Counted from the stretch's first letter, positions 1 to 7,998 are shown. The stretch: DNA of 12,923 nt from Conidiobolus incongruus B7586 (GCA_000697335.1 JNEM01014656.1:1-12923), one strand, 5' to 3'. The notes: a model not told the origin generated them from the letters alone. Translations and numbers: made by a program.

Positions 1-640
1 ATATTTAAATATAAAGTATCTTTATAAAATTAATAAATGAACTAATATTAAAATATATTAAAATATTTTAAATAATAAATTAAAAAAAACTATAAAATAA
101 TATAAGTTAAATAAATTTAATGTTTTTTACTATACTATAGCTATAATTACCAAATAACTTAAAAATAACAAGATAATAGCTATAAAGTAACTTTTTTAAT
201 TTCTTAACTTTAACTTAATTAAATAATTTTAAAATTAATTAAATAAAGTTATTAAAGCTTTCTTTCTAATAAAAATTTTAATCAACTTTAAAAATATGTT
301 TAAAAAATATAAAATAAGATTAACTTTTTTTAATATAAGAATTTAATTAACTTTATATCCTACAAACTTAAAGAAGTTAAAAAAACTAAAGATAAATATA
401 TTAAGTTTTAATTTTTTTCATTAATAAGAACCTACAAATTTATAACTTATTTTAAGTAAAATTTAAAGATTTATATTTTAACCAATTAATAACCAAATAT
501 CATTATTTAATAATATATATTATTAATAAATATAATAAATTTTAATTATTTAATTTAAGTTTATTTTATTTAATATTAATCAATTTATTAGTAAAAATAT
601 AAGTGTTTTTGATTTTATAACTTATTTTTACAAGTTAATA
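1..640 (+). mobile_element. Tc1-like DNA transposon, 3' half, decayed (copy 1)
   Basis: This stretch aligns collinearly with 11066-11728, the 3' half of the second copy in this window; position 1 matches about 11066. It carries the remains of the C-terminal half of a Tc1-type transposase, then a 3' non-coding part, and ends in a terminal repeat at about 603-640 that is the reverse complement of the left end of copy 2 (10156-10190). A TA dinucleotide follows the end, as expected for Tc1/mariner insertion. The catalytic QQDN block seen in copy 2 is missing here through a deletion of about 20 bp near 120-130, and stops are frequent, so no protein can be made. The 5' half lies outside the window. 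Most differences between the copies are A/T-biased. Confidence 0.75.
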
Positions 641-683
641 TATAAGAAATTTTGATTTTATGACTTATTTTTATAGGTTAATA
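603..683 (+). repeat. Tandem duplication of the Tc1-like right terminal repeat
   Basis: The right terminal repeat of copy 1 appears twice in a row, ending at 640 and again at 683, so the period is 43 bp. Both units contain the core TTGATTTTAT and end in a version of GTTAATA followed by TA. Copy 2 has only one such unit at its right end. It may be a slippage duplication, or the edge of a second element that lay next to copy 1. Confidence 0.6.
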
Positions 684-690
684 TATTTAT

Positions 691-2587
691 TAATATATTT
701 ATTTATTTTTAACCTTAATAAATTCTTATAATTTAAACTCTAAAGTAATAACTAAAAATGAATAATCATAATATAATATTTTTAACTAAAAAATATTTAA
801 TATTTAAAGGATAGTTAATAAACTGATTAATATAACAATATAAAGGTTTTATATTTAATGTTATAAATTAGAAATTAAATTAATCAAATTGGTAAATACT
901 AGATTTAGTAATATATAATAAATATAATTTTATTTTCAATTATTAATTGATCTTTACATTATTTTAATATCACTTAATTATTATAATGCTATAAATTTAT
1001 TAAATTATTTTTAATATTAAAAACATAAAAACTCCAAAGATTTAAATTATATAAATATTAATTTTATTAAAAGCTTGAAAACAGAGGTTATTCATATTAT
1101 ATTTTCAAAGTAACTTAATATAATTCTTTGAACCTTAATCAAATCAATTAAATCATTTTGAATTCCAAATGTATTTCAAACATTTGAAATAAGCTAGGAA
1201 AAATATTATCTTTTATTTAGTCAATTGAGTATAGAAGTTTTAGTGTAGTAAACGAATAACCAAATTTTTTTTTCAATTGAAATCTATTATGGAATTAACT
1301 TGAATTCAATTTATTTTCGGATAAGGCTATCGAAAAAAGATATTCTTCGGTTTTTAATATATTGAATTATTAGGTTTTTTGAGTTATAGCAAAATATCTT
1401 TATTTGATTTACCATGCTGTGTGGATTTGAAATAGATTACATCTCCTAGATTAACACTTGGTTAATGTTCCTTATAACAGAGCTAATAAAATAATCATCA
1501 ATCAAATTTGAACCATTTACAAAATAATTTGTTTGAATTAGTAAATGATATATGTCCATATCTATTCATAAATATTTATAGATTCAATTCGATTAGATTG
1601 ATTGTACTTCAGTTATCTAATTATTGTTTCATAAATTTGATTACTTTACATATTGATATTTGAGAGAAACTTTTAGATAGATAAAAATAATATAATAATG
1701 ATCATAGCATGCACTTTATTATTATTATCATTATTATTTTATAAAATTTAAGGTTAATGAAAATCCAATTTTATCCATATTCAAAATATTATATAAATTT
1801 ATTTACTTTTAATGGTATGTCTGATAAATATGTTTCTTGAATATTAATATTTTACAATCTTTTGAACCTTAACTATAATATATTGAATGTTGCACTTAGT
1901 TGAAGAATAATGAACTAACAGATCGATTGACATATAGGTCAATCTACAAAAATAATAATTATTAACTAATAACTCAAATTGTCTTTAATAAAAGTTGAAA
2001 TTGTATTATGTTTTTTCAATTACAATTTTGTCCATTCTATAATATTTGATAAAATATATTAGAATTGATTTATGTTATAGTTTTTGTTTATTTTATATCA
2101 CGATATACTATATATTAATTAATTTTAGATATTGAACATTCATAAAGTATTTGCCAAAAATAAATTTTGATTAATAAATGATAGTATTTTTCATGATATG
2201 AGTAATATTATACCATATTCTAATAGTACATTGTTATTAATTTGATTTTTATATTATGTTCACTAATATTTGAAATTTAGGAAGTAACTTGAATATATGG
2301 TATTATTATAGCTCCAAAATATTATATCTATTAATATTGATACAATTAATTATCAACTTTTAATTATGAAATTTTAATGATAAAATAAATATTCAAATAG
2401 TAATAGCTAATCAAACTTAATATTTTAAGAGTTATAAAAACTATGACAACCTATATTTAACTGTATGTAGTTTAAAAATATTTATCTGATAAAAATCGGA
2501 TAAATTGGATAAATTTTAAGTGGTATGCTTATTATGTAATGGATTGGTAAATGTATTTTGAAATTCTTTTATACAAAAAAAAATTTG
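691..2587. other. AT-rich gene-free stretch
   Basis: No convincing coding region, tRNA or transposase remnant is visible on either strand. Open stretches are short and have no signal peptide or recognisable motif. The stretch 1290-1510 has slightly more G and C than its surroundings, for example around ACCATGCTGTGTGG at 1411-1424, but breaks off in stops in every frame I read. There is a short TTA/TCA microsatellite at about 1715-1735. The phrase TTTGAACCTTAA occurs near 1130 and again near 1862, which could mark old dispersed repeats but is too short to assign. Confidence 0.5.
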
Positions 2588-2595
2588 TATAAATA
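2588..2595 (+). promoter_or_regulatory. TATA box of the knottin-like gene
   Basis: TATAAATA lies 54 to 61 bp upstream of the ATG at 2649, and a CCAAT follows at 2603-2607. An identical TATAAATA stands at a similar distance upstream of peptide gene A. In such AT-rich DNA a match can arise by chance; the shared spacing is the main support. Confidence 0.45.
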
Positions 2596-2648
2596 GTTCT
2601 AACCAATGACAAAAAATAAATAAATATAACAAATTATATTAGTTGGTT

Positions 2649-2861
2649 ATGAAACTCAATTCTATTTTTGCTTTGATTACTGCTTACCTTATTGCAGTTC
2701 AATCAGCATCACATCAATATCAAAGTAAATAGTTCTCATAACGTTATTTTAAAAGTACCTAACTTTCATTTATAGGCTGTAAACCAGTAGGACTTTCTTG
2801 TACCAGTCATAAAGAATGCTGTCAAAGATGTGATTTATCTAGAAATAGATGTGCTCCTTAA
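2649..2861 (+). CDS. Secreted six-cysteine knottin-like peptide, two exons
   Basis: Exon 1 is 2649-2724 and exon 2 is 2776-2861; they join within a Ser codon to give 53 residues. Residues 1-20 form a signal peptide: Met-Lys, a hydrophobic core, and a likely cut after Val-Gln-Ser-Ala. The remaining 33 residues hold six cysteines at 27, 34, 40, 41, 44 and 51, spaced C-x6-C-x5-CC-x2-C-x6-C. This is the layout of inhibitor-cystine-knot (knottin) peptides, in which C1-C4, C2-C5 and C3-C6 pair. All six cysteines fall in exon 2, so splicing is needed for the cysteine domain. The intron has GTAAAT at its 5' end, a CTAAC branch site and TATAG at its 3' end. Knottin folds include protease inhibitors, antimicrobial peptides and channel ligands; the sequence does not show which applies. 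The gene is intact and converges on peptide gene A. Confidence 0.8.
2725..2775 (+). other. Intron of the knottin-like gene
   Basis: It is 51 bp long, with donor GTAAAT, branch site CTAAC at 2759-2763 and acceptor TATAG ending at 2775. If it is retained, translation stops four codons into the read-through, after 27 residues and before any cysteine. Confidence 0.8.
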
Positions 2862-3406
2862 TTTTTCTAATATTACTAAATTCACTAAATACAATTGAAT
2901 TTTTATTAAAATTATACTTAAGATTTATTATATACTTTTTTTAATCTAGGATTTCAAATATAAAATAAAACTATGATTTATTATAAAGTGCTTGTATATA
3001 ATAGAAACTTCTTAAATTTAAGATTAATGGTTATATTGTGTAAATGGAATAGCTTTGGATTAATCTTTTGAAACTTAAAGTACTATGAAATATTTAAAAC
3101 CATTCAAATAAGAGTTCATTAAAAGGTATTTGAAAATTATTGTCCAGTAATTAATGAAATTGTAATGTATTTGGAATGATATATCAAATTTGATTCTGTT
3201 TAATTTAATATCAAAAATATTATAAAATATAACATTTTGGTATGTTTAAGTAAAAATGATAAATGTCTTGTTGATATATAAAAATTTTAATTAGTTATTA
3301 ATTTGATATTTTCAATGAATATAATATTTGACAATGATTAGATAACCTTGAGTTAAACCTAATATTCTTTCAAAATACGAAATTATTAATAGTATAATAG
3401 TACGCA
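2862..3406. other. AT-rich 3' intergenic stretch
   Basis: This lies between the convergent ends of the knottin-like gene and peptide gene A. An AATAAA at 2964-2969, about 100 bp past the knottin stop, could serve as its poly(A) signal. I see no other gene, repeat or RNA here. Confidence 0.4.
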
Positions 3407-3416
3407 AAAATCTAAA

Positions 3417-3422
3417 TTTATT
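3417..3422 (-). terminator. AATAAA poly(A) signal of gene A
   Basis: AATAAA on the minus strand, about 55 bp past the stop codon of gene A. The inverted repeat arm ends 10 bp further on, which is where cleavage and polyadenylation would be expected. Confidence 0.5.
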
Positions 3423-3476
3423 CTAAAGGCACATTTATAATGGATAGTCTATAAAATTGGAAAAGAGATAATGCGT

Positions 3477-3881
3477 TTAACAGGGTCCAAAGCATCCATG
3501 TCCCCAAGGACCGCCACATCCCCAGTTGCAAGGATCCCAGCATGGGTCCCAGCAACCCCAACCGCAGCTATTCCAGCATGGATCCCAGCAACCCCAACCG
3601 CAGCCATTCCAGCATGGATCCCAGCAACCCCAGCCGCAACCATCCCAGCAAGGGTCCCAGCATGGGTCCCAACAACCCCATCCACCACATCGCTTGTGTA
3701 AATGTTGGCCATTAGAAGGTTGAGTAGGATTAGGGATTGGAGTGGGTGAACGCTTGTGAAGACCTCTACCACCAGCTGGTTTAGGACCTGGACCTGGAGC
3801 AGGAGCAGGGTTTGGATTAGGATTAGGATTGGGAGCAGAAGCAACCAAAGGTACCAAAGCAATCAAATTCAACAATTTCAT
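3477..3881 (-). CDS. Secreted prepropeptide with Trp/Cys tetrad repeats (gene A)
   Basis: The product is 134 residues and I do not recognise the family. Residues 1-16 are a signal peptide ending Val-Ala-Ser-Ala. Residues 17-64 are a proline-rich propeptide (Pro-Asn, Pro-Ala and Pro-Gly dipeptides) with Leu-His-Lys-Arg at 41-44 and again at 61-64, both good Kex2 sites. Cutting after the second frees a 70-residue C-terminal peptide holding 17 Cys and 15 Trp. From its sixth residue to its 58th, a Cys stands at every fourth position, filled by tetrads such as CWDP, CWNG and CGWG, mostly in 12-residue repeats. The N-terminal ATG is the only sensible start because it opens the signal peptide. No intron is apparent. 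The gene has far more G and C than its flanks. Role unknown: metal binding, a disulphide scaffold, a wall or adhesive protein, or a peptide signal are all open. Confidence 0.88.
   Translation of the reverse strand: MKLLNLIALVPLVASAPNPNPNPNPAPAPGPGPKPAGGRGLHKRSPTPIPNPTQPSNGQHLHKRCGGWGCWDPCWDPCWDGCGWGCWDPCWNGCGWGCWDPCWNSCGWGCWDPCWDPCNWGCGGPWGHGCFGPC
3519..3674 (-). repeat. Coding tandem repeat of gene A (12-bp tetrads in 36-bp units)
   Basis: These 156 bp encode thirteen consecutive four-residue units, each beginning with Cys. Most group into 36-bp units reading Cys-Trp-Asp-Pro, Cys-Trp-Asn/Asp-Gly/Ser, Cys-Gly-Trp-Gly. One additional Cys-Trp-Asp-Pro tetrad near the 5' end is absent from gene B. 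Confidence 0.9.
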
Positions 3882-3936
3882 GGTTAACTAATCAATTCTC
3901 AAAACAAGTGTGAAAATTTTAGGTTGAGATTTATGT

Positions 3937-3944
3937 TATTTATA
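3937..3944 (-). promoter_or_regulatory. TATA box of peptide gene A
   Basis: TATAAATA on the minus strand, 56 to 63 bp before the ATG of gene A. It lies outside the duplicated arm, so gene B does not share it. Spacing to the start codon is close to that of the identical box before the knottin-like gene. Confidence 0.5.
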
Positions 3945-4088
3945 TTGTAAAATTCATTAATTAAACATAAAATTATTCGTTTGATAAATGATAATAAAAA
4001 TTAATTAAAAAAATTTTGATAGATTAAATCGATTATTATATTATTGAATGGTTTATTTAATGAAAAGAAAAGGATATATATTAGATAT

Positions 4089-5612
4089 TTATGCATAATT
4101 AACTTTTGCATTAGTAACTGGGATATCACTCTGTTTGTCTGGGGGCATCATTGCCTTGGACCAATGGATGATCCAAAGGAACCAAAGGATCATCTCATCC
4201 TTCCGGCATTTGACTTGAGAATCGAGATTACCAAAATCAATCAAGTTGTCGAACTTATTGATCTGATTGATGAGGTGAAGCTGGATGCGCTCAAGCACCT
4301 GTGTCAGTTGAGTACGCACAGTCTTGCGGATATGTTCATTAGTAGCAAACACGAGGTTGAAGCGCTTGAGTTGGTACAAATGGTGCCAGATTGGCAGAAT
4401 GCTCGTTGTGTGGTGATGCTTATAAACTACTGAGCAATATGCTGTAAGCTGATTTAAAGGATTGTTGAATGACTCTCTGGAGTCGAGCTGATAGATAATT
4501 TTTGCTCTCATATTTACCTTGGACTGAGCAGTAGATTCCAAATTCAGTTGTAAAGGCTTATGAAGGATCTGAGCAACGATATTGTCGAGTTCAAATAAGC
4601 CATTCGAAACCAGTTCGAATGCATACTCAATCTGACTCGATTTTCGAGTGGGAATCTGCGGAACACCCACTATACTCACTATGGGTTGTATGCATTTAAG
4701 TAATCTTTGGATTTCTACCAATTTTCCCCTATGTAACAGTGCTCTCATTACTATCAGATATATCTGCAGAGTTGATAAGCTTGGCTTCCAATAAATTTTG
4801 GTCAACGTTCGCATGAGATCCTTAACTAAAAGCTCATCCAGCTGTCTATTGTAGTGAGGGTAAACAAAATATGCACCGAAATATATCGCACGCATCAGGT
4901 CCGGAGGCTGACTACTTAGATTTTTCGAGAATTCAATCTTGAGGAAGTAAGGATTGACAATATGAAATTGACAATAGAATAACTTAAGGAGATAGTCGCG
5001 AGTAATAGGACTTGGATTGAAAATACCTTTCACAGTACTTAAATCACGCATAACTGTAGAGGTTAGAGGTATAGATCTGAAAAAATCGCCAAGTTCCAGT
5101 ATTGGTGGAGCTCCTGGATCAGGTAATGTAAATCTCGTCTCTCGTGGCGATAGTACATTTCCAGGTAACAACTTTGAAAAATTAAAATTTTCAAAATGAC
5201 AAAAAATATTTAATTAAAATATTACCTCATTTAATTTAGGCAAGCTGAGTTGAATATTAACTCCTTCACAAATCTTCAAAGTAATAGGTTTTTGAATTTT
5301 TTGCATAGCTTTACTCATTATCAACTGATCTGTTTTATTATTATTATTATTATCATCTTCATCTGGAATTGAAATTTTGAAAATACCGCTACTATTATTG
5401 TTAGCTTTGGGTTTAGCATCAAATTTCATGACATTTTTATTCCATTGGGCATTATCTTTGTTTAAACCGCGCTTCGGGTACTTACACTCAATGTTCTTTT
5501 TAACACACCTTGTGCATTTAGGTAATTTGCGATCGCATCGTATCCGTCGGATTTTACATACTTCGCAACTTGCTAAACTGCCTCCGGATCTGTCACCATC
5601 GATTAATTTCAT
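4089..5612 (-). CDS. Zn2Cys6 fungal transcription factor, two exons
   Basis: Exon 1 (5612-5226) and exon 2 (5171-4089) join in phase 0 to give 489 residues. Cysteines at 16, 19, 26, 33, 36 and 43 follow C-x2-C-x6-C-x6-C-x2-C-x6-C, the Zn2Cys6 binuclear cluster (Gal4 type) that binds CGG-containing DNA; the Lys/Arg-rich stretch between the second and third Cys and a Pro before the fourth are typical. A poly-Asn linker near residues 86-93 follows. Exon 2 resembles the fungal-specific regulatory (middle homology) region, beginning with the PSPITRDYLLKLFYCQFHI segment. Exon 2 alone has no good start codon: it opens with a Leu codon right after the CAAAG acceptor, which supports splicing. The gene is divergent from UBC12 and lies upstream of peptide gene A on the same strand, 207 bp away. 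Target genes cannot be told from sequence. Confidence 0.88.
5172..5225 (-). other. Intron of the Zn2Cys6 gene
   Basis: It is 54 bp on the minus strand, with donor GTAATA after a Glu codon and acceptor TTTCAAAG. Removal joins the frames exactly (Asn-Glu to Leu-Leu-Pro). Without splicing a stop follows three codons past the donor. The branch site is less clear than in the other introns here; TTTTAAT is the best candidate. Confidence 0.75.
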
Positions 5613-5839
5613 TGTGTTATTATTTTGTTTTTGATAGTTAAAAATGAGATTAGTTGAGTATTTATTTTTAAAATTGATAAATGAAATTTAATAAATTAAT
5701 AATAATATATATAATGAAGGCAAATTTAAAAAAAAGTCCCATAAAATAAATGATTACAAATCCATATGAATGTATATTTATTTATGAATTACATACAATA
5801 AAAGAATAAAGCATTACTAATAATTAGAATTATTCAAAG
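5613..5839. promoter_or_regulatory. Divergent promoter region of the Zn2Cys6 gene and UBC12
   Basis: These 227 bp separate two start codons that point away from each other, so both promoters must lie here or in the 5' ends of the genes. The stretch is very AT-rich. I see no clear TATAAATA box nor a paired CGG site that would suggest that the regulator controls itself. Confidence 0.5.
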
Positions 5840-6432
5840 ATGATTAATATATGGTCACTCAAAAAACAAAACGATGATAATAAAAAAAATGAAAATAAAC
5901 AAAATAAAGTTTCTTCAGCTTTACTAAGAGTTCAAAAAGGTATTGAAGTTTATTTACTCTACTACTTCCAATTTATTCTTTATTTTTTCTAGACATGTCT
6001 GAATTGGACTTACCTAAAACTATTGATTTAAATTTACCTAACTCCGACGATTTATTAAACTTCAACGTAACTATAAGACCCGATGAAGGATTTTACCACG
6101 GTGGTAAATTCCCTTTCAAATTTGAAGTTGGATTGAATTATCCTCACGAACCTCCCAAAGTGAAGTGCTTGAACAAGATCTACCACCCCAATATCGATCT
6201 TCAGGGTAATGTCTGCCTCAATATCCTCCGTGAAGACTGGAAGCCTGTACTTAACCTTAACTCTGTTATTCTTGGTCTTCAATATCTCTTCCTCGAACCT
6301 AACCCTCACGACCCTTTGAACAAGGACGCTGCTCGAGACCTCCAAACGGACCTCAACTCATTCAAACATAACGTGAGGCGCTCTCTTGAAGGTTATCATA
6401 TCAATGGTGAAAGTTTTGACAGGGTTTTGTAA
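5840..6432 (+). CDS. UBC12: NEDD8-conjugating enzyme E2 (UBC12 / UBE2M), two exons
   Basis: Exon 1 (5840-5939) and exon 2 (5993-6432) join within an Asp codon to give 179 residues, close to the usual UBC12 length. The enzyme receives NEDD8/Rub1 from the E1 (Ula1-Uba3) as a thioester and passes it to cullins with Rbx1 and Dcn1. The N terminus starts Met-Ile and leads through a basic linker to LLRVQKD, the known UBC12 N-terminal extension that docks on E1 and Dcn1. The UBC core follows, with HPN at 98-100, the catalytic Cys at 108 in [11 protein letters not shown], and the [20 protein letters not shown] segment typical of this family. A shorter reading from the Met at 5995 would lose the docking peptide and is unlikely. 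The gene appears intact. Leu and Lys codons change style midway (see findings). Confidence 0.96.
5940..5992 (+). other. Intron of UBC12
   Basis: It is 53 bp, with donor GTATTG after CAAAAAG, a CTACTAC-rich branch area near 5958-5966, then a pyrimidine tract and acceptor TTTCTAG. It splits the Asp codon of the conserved Gln-Lys-Asp, and its removal restores the family's N-terminal extension. Confidence 0.9.
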
Positions 6433-7537
6433 TATTTTTTTTAAAAAAGCTAACTAACTTTTCATTTCTTGAGTTCTGGTTATTCATAATTTAATATATT
6501 TCAATTTATATTGAATTAGAAATTATATTTTTTTATTAATGTTAATTGTTAAAATATTTATTATTCATACACGTTCCATTATTTTAATAAGTATTAAAAA
6601 TTGCTAATGTTTCTTTTAAATATTTCATTTTTTTATTTCAAAATTATTAATAATTAACTTAAATAATAATTATATTGTTATTTATTACAATATTTAAAAA
6701 GAATTATTATTAGAAATTACTTAGTATTTTTAGTAGTTAGCCAACAGTCACATTATTTTACAATTGTTTGAAAAATTAAATGGGTCTTAACTCTAATTCA
6801 AAATTTCACAATTGTGATCAATCTTGAATTTTTTTCAAATCATCATTAGTGAATATTATAAATTGATTATTAATTAATATAAATGTGTGTATTTGTTATA
6901 TTGATTATCATTATCATCTAATATTTTTAATAGATTAGTATTTGAACCTTGTTAAAATAAAACATGTTGAAATTAAGTGTGAAAAATATAGATTTTTTAA
7001 AATTAACAATTCTAATCAATCATTAATATTGTTAATTAATCTATCAAAAGTAGTTCTTTATCCCTATCATCAGATAATAGCAATAGTATAATTATTCATT
7101 TTAATATTTGGATAGTTTTAAAATATATATGATAATTTGAAAGCTATGATTTTTATTCAATATTTTTCAATAATATTGATTTAAACAGAGTTAATCAATT
7201 TTTAATAATAATAATATTTTTGAAGATAATATAAATACTCATAACTTAAATATTTATTATATCATTATAGTTTAATATTTTATATCTCATTTAATATGAT
7301 TTCATATCATTAAACTTTGGCTTTATTCTCTTTTTATATTTTAATTTATTATTATCACTAATCAACCAATTAATATTATTCTTTAATTCGACTATTGATA
7401 TTATTTTCAAATTATATAATTCTAGTATTTTATCAAAAGTATGTAATTCAAATTAGTTTATCAAAGTTTTGTAAAATTAATTGAATTTAATAGATTAATT
7501 CTTAATGTTTGATTAATTAAATAAAATATTTTTAGTT
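6433..7537. other. AT-rich intergenic stretch downstream of UBC12
   Basis: No gene, RNA or transposon remnant can be supported. The first part is the UBC12 3' UTR and includes a T-run/A-run at 6434-6448, followed by a CTAACTAAC motif that may belong to an optional intron (see findings). The remainder is low-complexity A/T sequence with stops in all frames. Confidence 0.5.
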
Positions 7538-7545
7538 TATATATT
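7538..7545 (+). promoter_or_regulatory. TATA-like element before peptide gene B
   Basis: TATATATT lies 61 to 68 bp before the ATG of gene B and 38 to 45 bp before the left edge of arm B. It is not the same sequence or context as the TATAAATA of gene A, so the two near-identical genes probably have different promoters. It is a weak call in AT-rich DNA. Confidence 0.35.
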
Positions 7546-7605
7546 GGCCATGTAATGCTCGAAAAGTAATCATACTCAATTATTTTGAGAATTGATTAGT
7601 TAACC

Positions 7606-7998
7606 ATGAAATTGTTGAATTTGATTGCTTTGGTACCTTTGGTTGCTTCTGCTCCCAATCCTAATCCTAATCCAAACCCTGCTCCTGCTCCAGGTCCAGG
7701 TCCTAAACCAGCTGGTGGTAGAGGTCTTCACAAGCGTTCACCCACTCCAATCCCTAATCCTACTCAACCTTCTAATGGCCAACATTTACACAAGCGATGT
7801 GGTGGATGGGGTTGTTGGGACCCATGCTGGGATGGTTGCGGCTGGGGTTGCTGGGATCCATGCTGGAATGGCTGCGGTTGGGGTTGCTGGGATCCATGCT
7901 GGAATAGCTGCGGTTGGGGTTGCTGGGACCCATGCTGGGATCCTTGCAACTGGGGATGTGGCGGTCCTTGGGGACATGGATGCTTTGGACCCTGTTAA
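7606..7998 (+). CDS. Secreted prepropeptide with Trp/Cys tetrad repeats (gene B)
   Basis: The 130-residue product matches that of gene A except that one Trp-Asp-Pro-Cys tetrad is missing near the start of the repeat. It has the same signal peptide (1-16), the same Pro-rich propeptide with Leu-His-Lys-Arg at 41-44 and 61-64, and a predicted 66-residue mature peptide with 16 Cys and 14 Trp. The coding sequences show no other difference that I can find. The missing unit keeps the Cys-every-four register intact, so both genes look functional rather than one being decayed. It lies downstream of UBC12 on the same strand, more than 1.1 kb away, with its own upstream sequence. Function unknown; as for gene A, I infer secretion and Kex2 processing only. 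Confidence 0.88.
   Translation: MKLLNLIALVPLVASAPNPNPNPNPAPAPGPGPKPAGGRGLHKRSPTPIPNPTQPSNGQHLHKRCGGWGCWDPCWDGCGWGCWDPCWNGCGWGCWDPCWNSCGWGCWDPCWDPCNWGCGGPWGHGCFGPC
7813..7956 (+). repeat. Coding tandem repeat of gene B (four 36-bp units)
   Basis: Four 36-bp units start at 7813, 7849, 7885 and 7921, each encoding three Cys-led tetrads. Units 1 to 3 end in Cys-Gly-Trp-Gly; unit 4 ends in Cys-Asn-Trp-Gly. Units 2 and 3 differ by only one base (Gly to Ser), which suggests recent unit duplication. Confidence 0.9.

Larger units (their letters stand above)
3407..3904 (-). repeat. Inverted repeat arm A (498 bp), contains peptide gene A
   Basis: Read on the minus strand, this segment matches 7583-8068 throughout, apart from one 12-bp insertion in arm A within the coding repeat and one A/G change a few bases after the stop codon. 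Outside these borders I could not align the flanks. The arm starts 33 to 40 bp downstream of a TATAAATA (3937-3944, minus strand) and ends 10 bp past an AATAAA (minus strand, 3417-3422). Confidence 0.92.

Noticed and set aside
1499-1530. Possible tRNA T-arm (reverse complement of AAATTTGAACC)
   Set aside because: The arm does not pair properly and no acceptor stem or anticodon arm could be found around it.
3471-3723. Plus-strand open frames antisense to gene A (Pro/Ala-rich and Gln/His-rich), and the matching minus-strand frames in 7764-8004
   Set aside because: These are antisense shadows of the 36-bp repeat. They have no signal peptide, are not independent, and mirror each other only because the DNA is duplicated.
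3449-3862. Long open frame on the minus strand, shifted relative to gene A (and its counterpart at 7625-8026)
   Set aside because: A repeat whose unit length is a multiple of three leaves every frame open. This frame lacks a proper signal peptide and Kex2 layout, and it overlaps the far more structured Trp/Cys frame.
4044-4433. 129-codon plus-strand open frame
   Set aside because: It is antisense to the 3' end of the Zn2Cys6 gene, with no recognisable motif.
4089-5171. Treating the second exon of the Zn2Cys6 gene as a separate protein
   Set aside because: It has no ATG at its start, begins directly after an acceptor site, and joins in phase with the zinc-cluster exon.
5017-5634. Two short plus-strand open frames (5017-5199 and 5377-5634)
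   Set aside because: Both are antisense to the Zn2Cys6 gene. The second looks membrane-like only because it reads the complement of an Asn/Lys-rich coding stretch.
6055-6345. 96-codon minus-strand open frame
   Set aside because: It is antisense to the UBC12 catalytic core, whose identity is certain.
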